A DNA stretch of 64,000 nucleotides from DASXHZ01 sp036488085 (GTDB lineage Bacteria > Acidobacteriota > Thermoanaerobaculia > Gp7-AA8): the NCBI GenBank assembly GCA_036488085.1, contig DASXHZ010000065.1, positions 1 through 64,000 of the forward strand. The letters run 5' to 3'. Below the pieces are notes generated by a model. It worked only from the letters and a program-made list of their open reading frames with translations, was not told the DNA's origin and did not search any database. Numbering within the stretch: the stretch's first letter is position 1; each line of letters begins with the position of its first letter. This document shows, piece by piece, positions 44,458 to 51,237 of the stretch. A program made the translations under genes and the position numbers.

Positions 44458-44679
44458 TACGCCAAGGCGAGCGCAGTCCTGGCAGGTCTGATCATAGAGC
44501 GATTGGAACTGCTTAGGGATAGCGCGCTCTTTTTCAAGACAACTGTAGCATTGAACAAGAACGATTATTTTCGTGTAGGATGGTCCTGGCGAGGCACGCG
44601 GGTCGCCGCTGAGCCGATATATAGAGCCGTGATTGGTGGGCGTAACTTCCTGACCGCCGTCCCAGTGTATCTGCGCCAT
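44356..44679 (-). CDS. Possible small zinc-ribbon protein
   Basis: 107 residues on the minus strand from ATG 44679. Two Cys-x2-Cys pairs (QCYSCLEKE and TCQDCARLG) separated by about 20 residues resemble a zinc ribbon, and the N-terminal AQIHWDGGQEVTPTNHG looks protein-like. Against it: no ribosome-binding site and a 100-bp overlap with the opposite-strand membrane-protein gene. It may be a remnant of an exchanged cassette. Confidence 0.25.
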   Translation of the reverse strand: MAQIHWDGGQEVTPTNHGSIYRLSGDPRASPGPSYTKIIVLVQCYSCLEKERAIPKQFQSLYDQTCQDCARLGVLRPRLVKAYRTHQHTRERYGYNKATPLLELNVR

Positions 44680-44809
44680 ATAGACTTTTGGTAGTTGGCA
44701 ATGACTGACTCGAGAGCAGCAGATCTCGCTAGTATTCACGCAGGGCGCGTGAGATGGTTGACCTCATCCTGCGATTCGTCGATGATCCCGTGGCAGGGAG
44801 GAGGTAATC

Positions 44810-45174
44810 ATGAAGGTAATCAGCGCGTTACTGTTGCTGGCCTGTGGCTGCAGTTCCAGCGTTCCAGTTTCCACGCGCGCAACGATTCCTGTTGGTATCT
44901 GCGAAGCTCGACCCGATGAAATATGCGTCAAGGTTGTCTCGCCTGGCATGATTGATGTCCCAGTACCGGATGTACGCGTGTTCTTATTGACCGATACAGG
45001 TCAAGAGATAGGTGTTACAACGACAGATTCGGAGGGATCGCGAGACTCAAAATTGTGGAGGGGACAATTGGAAAATGGATCATGGCCTCGCGTGCGAACA
45101 CCGTCAGCGGAATTCCGTGGTACCCAACAAACCGGCAGTACTTCGTCGTCTTGTGCGGTAGCACCATTCCATAG
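44810..45174 (+). pseudogene. Frameshifted lipoprotein gene
   Basis: ATG 44810 has AGGAGG at 44800-44805 and a lipoprotein signal (ISALLLLACGCSSS). The mature part (VSPGMIDVPVPDVRVFLLTD ... GVTTTDS) resembles a carboxypeptidase-regulatory-like beta domain. Near 45029-45033 the natural reading shifts: adding one base gives TTDSGGIARLKIVEG and continues KWIMASRANTVSGIPW to a stop at 45172-45174. Without the shift the frame runs to 45181 with unlikely sequence. It may be a true pseudogene or a homopolymer sequencing error. Confidence 0.55.
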
Positions 45175-45255
45175 TCTCTGATTTTCTGGAATCGCTTCGT
45201 GCGACCGGTATTCCGCGACCTTTCATGCGCGCTGATCGTCGAGCCTTGCCTCCTC

Positions 45256-45502
45256 CTCCGAGTCAAGAAATCGTCCACGGTCATATGGTCGATCGCCGCA
45301 CGCCGGACGGAGGGGATATCAGATCAGTCAGCGCAAGCGAAAGCGTCGGCCTGTGGAGGAGATCTTCGGCTGGGCCAAGACGGTCGGAGGGATTCCCAAG
45401 ACTCGATTCCGGGAAGCAGCGCGAGTGGCAGCGCAACCGGTCATGACGATGAGTGCCTACAACTTGGTTCGAATGGCGAGGTTGGAACTTGTACCAACGT
45501 GA
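45256..45502 (+). mobile_element. IS5-like transposase remnant (C-terminal end)
   Basis: In one frame from about 45314 the translation GYQISQRKRKRRPVEEIFGW continues AKTVGGIPKTRFREAA and MSAYNLVRMARL to a TGA at 45500-45502. This is the hallmark C-terminus of DDE transposases of the IS5 group (VEEIFGW-K-T ... AYNLVRM). The preceding 60 bp hold related codons in a shifted frame (MVDRRT), and the rest of the gene is gone. A possible right end, TTCAGCAGCCTGCTAGG, lies at 45664-45680. The remainder of 45503-45742 shows no gene. Confidence 0.7.
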
Positions 45503-45742
45503 ACCGACCACGCCCGAGGTGTCTATTTCACTCCGTCCTAAGCCAATCCGCGGTAAACGCGAGGTTCAAAGGGCCGACTCAAGCGCCTCATAAACGCACC
45601 GACTCGACACAACACCTCCGGAGTGATTGATCCGAATGGCGTTCGGTGTCGAGACTGCCATTCTTCAGCAGCCTGCTAGGGACACTTCGCTCGGGGGTCG
45701 GATATGACACTCGCTACCCATCGGCTTCAACCAGTTGCACGC

Positions 45743-45756
45743 TAAAATGCCCCCGA
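45743..45756 (+). promoter_or_regulatory. -10 element placed for a leaderless rodZ-like transcript
   Basis: TAAAAT at 45743-45748 lies 7 bp before ATG 45756, so a normal initiation distance puts the transcript start on or next to the start codon. No ribosome-binding site precedes the ATG. Same layout is seen before 49388, 52542, 54943 and, slightly longer, 57913. Confidence 0.45.
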
Positions 45757-46616
45757 TGGTGCCGGACCAGGAACCGCAGACGCACTCCGAACTTGCCTCC
45801 TTCGGCGATGAGCTGCGCCGGGAGCGGGAGATTCGTGCGATCTCGTTGAAGGAGATCGCGGATGCGACGAAGATCAGCAAGCGGTTCCTCGACGCGATCG
45901 AGAGGAACGATCACAAGACCTTGCCGGCTCCCGTCTTCACTCGCGGGTTCGTTCGGGAGTACGCGCGGTACCTCGGGCTGAATGCCGAGGAGATGGTCAA
46001 CCGGTACAACTACGCGGCGGCAGGGGATGACCGGATCGAGAAGAGCGCGCACCTCGAGCGGCTCACGCCGAAGCCGTCCGACGCGCCGGTCGCGCCGCCG
46101 AAGCGGGGGATTCCGTCGCCGCTCGCGCGGGTCGACCGCAACATCTATGTGTTCATCCTCGTCACCGTCGCGCTCGCGGCCGTGATCTGGTGGGCGGTGG
46201 CGCGGAAGCGCGAGGCGCGGAGCGACGAGACGCGTCCGGTCGCGGTGCCCGCGGCGACCTCCAAACCAAGGCATGCGCCTCGTGCGCTGGCCACGCCGGC
46301 CGAGAATGCGGCGGCCACCGCGCAGGACGCGGTGCTCCACCTCACGGTCGACATGAACGGCAACTCCTGGATCCAGCTCGAGGCCGACGGCGCCAGTGTG
46401 TTCAACGACGAGATGCGACGCGGCGAGCACCGAGTGTTCGACGCGAAGAACGAGTTCCGCTTCAAGACGATCGGCAATGCGGCCGGTCCGCGGCTCACGC
46501 TGAACGGCGTCGAGATTCCGCCCCTCGGGCGTGAGGGGAAGGTATTGCACGACCGCGTCTTCAACCGAAAGACGCTCACCGAGGTTCCGGCCGACAGCAA
46601 CCGGAGCGAGCCGTGA
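45756..46616 (+). CDS. RodZ-like membrane protein with N-terminal HTH
   Basis: 286 residues from ATG 45756. Residues about 12-85 are a HTH_25 domain (FGDELRREREIRAISLKEIA, ISKRFLDAIERND, FTRGFVREYARYLGL), then a basic Pro-rich linker, one membrane helix (IYVFILVTVALAAVIWWAVA) and a periplasmic beta domain of the DUF4115 type (LTVDMNGNSWIQLEADG, ...PRLTLNGVEIPPLG). This is the RodZ architecture, which links MreB to the cell envelope. No mreB is in the window. The gene starts a new transcription unit after the accessory region and overlaps the next gene by 4 bp. Confidence 0.85.
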   Translation: MVPDQEPQTHSELASFGDELRREREIRAISLKEIADATKISKRFLDAIERNDHKTLPAPVFTRGFVREYARYLGLNAEEMVNRYNYAAAGDDRIEKSAHLERLTPKPSDAPVAPPKRGIPSPLARVDRNIYVFILVTVALAAVIWWAVARKREARSDETRPVAVPAATSKPRHAPRALATPAENAAATAQDAVLHLTVDMNGNSWIQLEADGASVFNDEMRRGEHRVFDAKNEFRFKTIGNAAGPRLTLNGVEIPPLGREGKVLHDRVFNRKTLTEVPADSNRSEP

Positions 46617-47722
46617 CGATTGCGGACAGTACCGACAGCGCGGCGCCGGCCGAGCTGAGCGCCGCGGCGGTCATCCAGCAGATCGAGTCGGGTGCGGTCC
46701 CGCGCGAGGCGCTGGCGACGTTCGCCCGCGGTTTCCTCCCGCTCGAGCAGGAAGACGTGATTGCGGTGCTCGCCTACCTCGCGATCGCGGACGACGGTGA
46801 GATCGCCGTCCTCGCCGGGACGACGCTCGCCGAGATGCCTTCGCGCACGATCGTCGCGGTCGCATCGAACGAGAACGCGGCGCCGGAGCAGCTCGTGCGG
46901 CTCGCGCGCGTCTCCCACGACAACGCCGTGCTCGGGGCGCTGATCCGGAATCGGGCGCTCGACGACGTGACGGTCGAGCAACTCGCGGCTCGCGCCGATC
47001 CGCAACTGCAGGAAGTGATCGTCATCAATCAGTCGCGCATCCTACGCGCGCCACAGATCCTCGAGGCGCTGCTCCAGAACCCGAACCTCTCGGGCGATGT
47101 CCGCCGCCGCGCCATCGAGACGCGCGAAGAGTTCTTCGAGAAGAAGGCGCGCCTCGCGGAGCTCGGAGTCGAGGAGGACCTCGCCGACGCGCCGGTCGAG
47201 CCGATCGCCGATCTGCTCGAAGCGGCGCAGGCGGAAGACGCCAGTCCGGAGGCGAAGAAGAAGACGCCGCCGCTGGTCCTCAGCGAGGCGGAGCTGACCG
47301 ATCCTCACAAGGAGGCGCTCTTCGCCCGCATCATCAAGATGTCAGTCGCGGAGAAGGTCCTCCTCGGCTTTCGCGGCGATCGCTCGGCCCGGATGATCCT
47401 GGTACGCGAGCGCAACCGGCTGGTCTCCTCGGCGGCCATCCGCAACCCCCGGATGACCGACACGGAAGCCGAGAGCATCGCCGGGATGCGCAACGTCGAA
47501 GAGGAGGTCCTGCGCCTCATTTCGCTCCGGCGCGACTGGATGTCGAAATACCCCATCGTCATGGCGCTGGCGCGCAATCCGAAGACTCCGGTGGGGGTTG
47601 TCCTGCCGTTGATCAATCGATTAACCTTGCGTGATTTGAAAGGTTTGAAAGACGACAGGGGCGTCAGCGACGTCGTCCGTTCGATGGCGCGTAGGATGTT
47701 CCAGGCCAAGTCCAAGTCCTGA
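46613..47722 (+). CDS. Uncharacterised helical-repeat protein (DUF2336/HEAT-like)
   Basis: 369 residues, GTG start overlapping the rodZ stop. Repeated amphipathic helices (ALATFARGFLPLEQEDVIAV, ASNENAAPEQLVRLARVSHD, LEALLQNPNLSGDVRRRAIE) suggest HEAT/DUF2336-like solenoid structure; the middle 180-225 is acidic and low complexity, and a second helical part follows (MSVAEKVLLGFRGDRSARMI). No membrane segment. Genes with this look often sit beside DnaJ-TPR genes in this lineage, but I cannot give a function. Confidence 0.75.
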   Translation: MTIADSTDSAAPAELSAAAVIQQIESGAVPREALATFARGFLPLEQEDVIAVLAYLAIADDGEIAVLAGTTLAEMPSRTIVAVASNENAAPEQLVRLARVSHDNAVLGALIRNRALDDVTVEQLAARADPQLQEVIVINQSRILRAPQILEALLQNPNLSGDVRRRAIETREEFFEKKARLAELGVEEDLADAPVEPIADLLEAAQAEDASPEAKKKTPPLVLSEAELTDPHKEALFARIIKMSVAEKVLLGFRGDRSARMILVRERNRLVSSAAIRNPRMTDTEAESIAGMRNVEEEVLRLISLRRDWMSKYPIVMALARNPKTPVGVVLPLINRLTLRDLKGLKDDRGVSDVVRSMARRMFQAKSKS

Positions 47723-47728
47723 TCCCGA

Positions 47729-48376
47729 ATGAAGGTCAACTACTACGAGGTCCTCGGCGTCGACCGCTCGGCCACCGAGCTGCAGATCCGCGACCGCTTC
47801 CGAAAGCTCGCCCGCGAGAACCATCCGGACCGCTACAAGGGGACGGACAAGGCGGATGCCGAGCGCCGCTTTCAGACTCTGACCGAGGCCGTCAACGTGC
47901 TCACGAATCCGTCGCGGCGCAAGCAGCACGACGTCGAGATGTCGAGCGCGTCGAAGGGCGGCGTGGTCGACTTCGCGCAGATCGCGAAGGCGTACATGGC
48001 GAAGGGCGTCAAAGCCTACAAAGAGAATGACTTCCGCGGCGCGTACGAGAACTTCGACATGGCCGCGAAGCACAACGAGAAAGACGCGAAGGCGTGGTAC
48101 CACGTGGCCCTCGCGGCGGCGCGCATACCGTCGATGACGCGGCAGGCGGTGCACGCCATCGAGACGGCCGTCCAGCTCGAGCCGGTCAACGCCGTCTACC
48201 TCCGCGACGCCGGAAAGCTCGCGAAGATGGCGGGACTTTCGGCCAAAGCGGAGCGATATTTCGAGCAAGCGCTCCAGTGGGACCCGCAGAATGTAGAGAT
48301 CCAGAGTGCATTGTCCGAGCTTCGAGCAGGTAAGGGCGAGGCGGGAAAGGGGTTCACCCTCTTCAAGAAAGGGTGA
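47729..48376 (+). CDS. J-domain protein with TPR region
   Basis: 215 residues. Residues 3-65 are a J domain (NYYEVLGVDRSATELQIRDR ... NHPDRYKG) with the HPD motif needed to stimulate DnaK. Residues about 90-200 are TPR-like helices (KAYKENDFRGAYENFDMAAK, AERYFEQALQWDPQN). There are no Gly/Phe or zinc-finger regions, so it is a class III co-chaperone, perhaps delivering DnaK to a specific partner. It directly precedes the PP2C gene with no gap. Confidence 0.88.
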   Translation: MKVNYYEVLGVDRSATELQIRDRFRKLARENHPDRYKGTDKADAERRFQTLTEAVNVLTNPSRRKQHDVEMSSASKGGVVDFAQIAKAYMAKGVKAYKENDFRGAYENFDMAAKHNEKDAKAWYHVALAAARIPSMTRQAVHAIETAVQLEPVNAVYLRDAGKLAKMAGLSAKAERYFEQALQWDPQNVEIQSALSELRAGKGEAGKGFTLFKKG

Positions 48377-49141
48377 ATGATGAACGTGAAGGCTTTCGGT
48401 CTGACGCACGTCGGGCGCCAGCGGCAGCATAACGAGGATTCCTTTCTCGTCGAGAACGACGCACGCCTGTTCCTCGTCGCGGACGGCATGGGCGGCCACG
48501 CCGCGGGTGAGATCGCGTCGAAGATCGCGGTCGAGGCAATCAACGAGTTCATCGTCCACACGAAGGAAGACGACGGCACCTGGCCGCACGCCTACGATGA
48601 GCAGTACAAGCGGAGCACGAACCGGCTGATGGCCGCGGTGCGCCTCGCGAACACGCGGGTGCTCGAGGCGATGCGGAAGGATGCGCGGCTGCGCGGCATG
48701 GGAACGACGGTGGTGGCTTGCCTCGCGGACGACAACAACACGGTGTCGGTGGCGCACGTCGGCGACTCGCGCGCGTATCTGATCCGCGACAACCATCTCT
48801 CGCGCATCACGAACGATCACTCGTGGGTCTTCGAACAGGTGCAGGCAGGGATGCTCACCGAGGCGGAAGCGGAGAAGCATCCGCTCCGCAACGTGATCAC
48901 ACGCGCTCTCGGCGGCGCGCTGCAGGTGAGTCCCGACGCGAACGAGATCGAGGCGAAGACGGGCGACGTTTACCTGCTCTGTTCGGACGGGCTCACTGGC
49001 ATGGTTCCCGAAGACGAGATCCTGCGCCTCGTCACTACGCACGATGGCGATCTCGAAGGGGCCGCGCAGGCGCTCATCGACACGGCGAATGAGCGCGGCG
49101 GTCTCGATAACATCACGGCGATCCTGGTCAGAACTGAATAA
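48377..49141 (+). CDS. PP2C-family serine/threonine protein phosphatase
   Basis: 254 residues; ATG at 48377 (followed by a second ATG). Metal-binding motifs of PPM/PP2C enzymes are in order: RQHNEDSF, VADGMGGHAAGE, GTTVVA, VAHVGDSRAYL, LLCSDGLTGMV and a terminal GGLDNITAI with the last Asp. It removes phosphate from Ser/Thr of proteins, typically opposing an Hanks-type kinase; no such kinase is in the window. The selenoprotein gene follows 3 bp after its stop. Confidence 0.93.
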   Translation: MMNVKAFGLTHVGRQRQHNEDSFLVENDARLFLVADGMGGHAAGEIASKIAVEAINEFIVHTKEDDGTWPHAYDEQYKRSTNRLMAAVRLANTRVLEAMRKDARLRGMGTTVVACLADDNNTVSVAHVGDSRAYLIRDNHLSRITNDHSWVFEQVQAGMLTEAEAEKHPLRNVITRALGGALQVSPDANEIEAKTGDVYLLCSDGLTGMVPEDEILRLVTTHDGDLEGAAQALIDTANERGGLDNITAILVRTE

Positions 49142-49144
49142 GCG

Positions 49145-49369
49145 ATGAACATCCGAATCGACTACTGCGGCGTTTGAAACTATCTCCCTCGAGCCTCCAG
49201 TCTGGCGGCTGAAATCAAGAAAGAGCTCGGCGTCGACAGTCAGGTCGTGCGCGGGAGCGGCGGGATCTTCAAGGTCACCGCTAACGATCAGCTCCTGTTC
49301 GATAAGCACTCCGCGGGACGCTTCCCCTCGGAGAAGGAGATCCTCGACAAGCTGCGTGCAATGGCGTGA
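49145..49369 (+). CDS. SelW/Rdx-family selenoprotein (in-frame TGA = selenocysteine)
   Basis: A 74-residue frame from ATG 49145 to TGA 49367-49369 is interrupted by a TGA at 49175-49177. Reading it as selenocysteine gives MNIRIDYCGVUNYLPRASSL, with the Cys-x-x-Sec redox motif at residues 8-11 on the first strand-loop of a thioredoxin-like fold. The rest matches the SelW/SelT/SelH (Rdx) family: GSGGIFKVTAND, then LLFDKHSAGRFPSEKEILDK. A stem-loop begins 15 nt after the TGA. Starting 3 bp after the PP2C stop, it appears co-transcribed. Function: probable small thiol/selenol oxidoreductase. Confidence 0.88.
49192..49210 (+). promoter_or_regulatory. Candidate bacterial SECIS stem-loop
   Basis: AGCC (49192-49195) pairs with GGCT (49207-49210) and CC (49197-49198) with GG (49204-49205), with one U-C mismatch between and an AGTCT apical loop. 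The loop starts 21 nt after the TGA and has G as its second base, within the usual spacing and loop-G rule for bacterial SECIS elements bound by SelB. The stem is short, so folding should be checked. Confidence 0.6.
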
Positions 49370-49375
49370 CGCGGG

Positions 49376-49388
49376 TACACTCCGCGCG
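49376..49388 (+). promoter_or_regulatory. -10 element for a leaderless GAF/HD-GYP transcript
   Basis: TACACT at 49376-49381 is followed by 6 bp and then the GTG start at 49388, leaving no room for a ribosome-binding site. It lies 7 bp after the selenoprotein stop. Confidence 0.45.
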
Positions 49389-51139
49389 TGCATCCCGACG
49401 TCGAGGAGATTCGGCCGAAACTGAAGGAAATCCTCTACGACTGCGCGGTCGAGATCCGCGCGACGAAGGCGGCGCTCTATCTGTACGAAGGGTCGACGAA
49501 TCGCTTCGAGCTCGTCACTGAGTACGGCTTCAAGGTCCCGATCCGCCAGAGTGCGGACGTGAAGGATCCGATCGTCGACCGCTGCGGACGCGGGCGGACG
49601 CCGTTCTTCGTCAACGGGCTCACCGTCGAGCCGCGGTTCTCCGAGATCATGTACGAGGCGCAGACGGAGCGGCTGCTCGTCGCACCGGTCTACATGCGCG
49701 GCTCGCTGGTCGGCATCGTCGACATGCGCGACAAGGCGGGGAAGCAGCCGTTCGAGCAGACCGATACGCAGAAGGCGCAGAAGATCGCCGACCGCATCGC
49801 GGAGATGTTCGCGAACAAGAACGTCTTCGGGCTTCGCTTCATCACGCTCTCGGAGGCTGAGGGCGGCACTGAGATCACGACGTCGCTCGCCGACGGCACG
49901 GCGGCGCAGCAGTCGCGCGCCGTCATCGGCAACATGAAGAACCTCCCGCAGGTGATGCCGCGCGCGAATACGGCGGCGCCCTCCACGAAACCTGCAGCTC
50001 CCGCACCGCAGCCGGCGAAGGCTCCGGAGCCGCCGCCGAAGCCGCGTGCGAACGTCGGCCATCTCGCGAGCCTAATCCTCGAAGCGCGCAATGCCTCGAC
50101 GCGCATCATCGTTCCGACGCCGCCCGAGACGCTGAGGGAGAACGAGCTGGCGGCGGTCCGCGAGCTGCTCAAGTCGACGCTGCTGATCCCCGGCGCGGTG
50201 GCGGCAATGTTCTCCGCGTTCGGACAGGCCGGCGGGGTGCAGGAGGTCGCCGCGCGCGGACAGCTCGCGGACGAAGGCTTCCATTTCCTGCAGTCGAAGC
50301 TGAACGTATGGCTGACGAAGCGCGGCGAGTCGGCAGGCCACGTCCGAACGAGCATGCAAGCGCCGGTAGCCGGGGCGTCGCCGATCACGGTCGCGCAGTT
50401 GCAGAAGGTTTTCACGGCGCCGGTGAACGTGCCATCGATGCGCGGGCTCTACGTCACGGTTGCGTTCGAAGGAAATCCTGATCGGACGGCGCACGAGATG
50501 CTCGCCGCGAACCTGAGCCAGATCCAGCTCGCGATCGAGCACGCGCTGGAGCACGGCGTGATCTCGACATTGCGGACGCGCGTCGCCGAGAAGCTCCTCG
50601 AGCCGGACTTCACGCGGTATCCGGAGCTCCGCCGTCACACCGACTCGGTCGTCGTGCGCGTCGAGCAGTTCCTTCGCTATCTAGCGCTGCCTGCGAACGA
50701 TGTGGAGAACGCGCGCGTCCTCGCGATCGTGCACGATGTCGGGATGCGGCTGCTCGACTATCCGCGCATGTACCGGAAGGCGAACATTCAGGCGGAGGAG
50801 ATCAGTCTGCTCCGCGAGCACGTCTTCACCGGTGCCGCCCTTGTCGAATCGCTCCTCGGCAATGAGATCGCCCGCGCGGTGCTCTGTCATCACGAGCGCG
50901 TCGACGGCCGCGGCTATCCGAATGAGCTGCACGGCGACGAGATCCCGCTCATCGCCCGGATCATTCAGGTGTGCGACGCGTGGGCCGCCATGACCGATCC
51001 CGACACCTACCAGCCGGTCGAGTCACCCGAGAACGCGATGGCGATCATCACGCGCGGCGCCGGCACGCAGTTCGACGCCGAGCTCGCAACACGCTTCGTC
51101 GCCATGATGCGCGGCGCCCCGGCCCTTGCGGCCAGATGA
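49388..51139 (+). CDS. GAF - HD-GYP domain signalling protein
   Basis: 583 residues from GTG 49388. Residues about 1-165 form a GAF domain (TKAALYLYEGSTNRFELVTE ... GSLVGIVDMRDK), followed by an Ala/Pro-rich linker (about 190-220), a second sensory region, and an HD-GYP domain from about 410: RRHTDSVVVRVEQF, VHDVGMRLLDYP (HD metal site), HHERVDGRGYP (HHE and GYP motifs). HD-GYP enzymes hydrolyse cyclic di-GMP; all key residues are visible. Convergent with the cardiolipin synthase gene, with a cloverleaf repeat between. Confidence 0.87.
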   Translation: MHPDVEEIRPKLKEILYDCAVEIRATKAALYLYEGSTNRFELVTEYGFKVPIRQSADVKDPIVDRCGRGRTPFFVNGLTVEPRFSEIMYEAQTERLLVAPVYMRGSLVGIVDMRDKAGKQPFEQTDTQKAQKIADRIAEMFANKNVFGLRFITLSEAEGGTEITTSLADGTAAQQSRAVIGNMKNLPQVMPRANTAAPSTKPAAPAPQPAKAPEPPPKPRANVGHLASLILEARNASTRIIVPTPPETLRENELAAVRELLKSTLLIPGAVAAMFSAFGQAGGVQEVAARGQLADEGFHFLQSKLNVWLTKRGESAGHVRTSMQAPVAGASPITVAQLQKVFTAPVNVPSMRGLYVTVAFEGNPDRTAHEMLAANLSQIQLAIEHALEHGVISTLRTRVAEKLLEPDFTRYPELRRHTDSVVVRVEQFLRYLALPANDVENARVLAIVHDVGMRLLDYPRMYRKANIQAEEISLLREHVFTGAALVESLLGNEIARAVLCHHERVDGRGYPNELHGDEIPLIARIIQVCDAWAAMTDPDTYQPVESPENAMAIITRGAGTQFDAELATRFVAMMRGAPALAAR

Positions 51140-51146
51140 TTGCTTT

Positions 51147-51237
51147 GTGTGTGGGGCCGACTCTCAGCCGGCCCTGGTGCGGCTAAGAGCCGCACCCTAC
51201 ACGAACCATGGGCAGGGTAAGAGCCTGCCCCACACAC
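51147..51237. repeat. Three-hairpin cloverleaf element between convergent genes
   Basis: An outer inverted repeat (GTGTGTGGGG at 51147-51156, CCCCACACAC at 51228-51237) encloses three hairpins of 21 bp at 51154-51174, 51176-51196 and 51210-51230. Each has 9-bp arms around a 3-nt loop and the shared core GGCT-N3-AGCC (or a variant). Arms differ between hairpins with both sides changed together. A single related hairpin is at 33829-33847. Both lie between convergent genes, so bidirectional termination is likely. Confidence 0.75.

Noticed and set aside
44503..44694. 63-residue + strand frame after the immunity gene
   Set aside because: No ribosome-binding site, no recognisable feature and overlap with a minus-strand frame of similar weight.
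45199..45630. 143-residue + strand frame over the IS remnant
   Set aside because: Its translation is low-quality, while another frame shows clear transposase sequence.
49175..49177. TGA as an ordinary stop or sequencing error
   Set aside because: The residue falls exactly at the family's Sec/Cys position and the frame downstream is fully family-like, so recoding is the simplest reading, although a TGC/TGT error cannot be excluded without reads.
47621..50062. 813-residue open frame on the minus strand
   Set aside because: It runs antisense through the DnaJ, PP2C, selenoprotein and GAF genes; its Arg/His/Leu-rich product is the usual shadow of GC-rich coding DNA.
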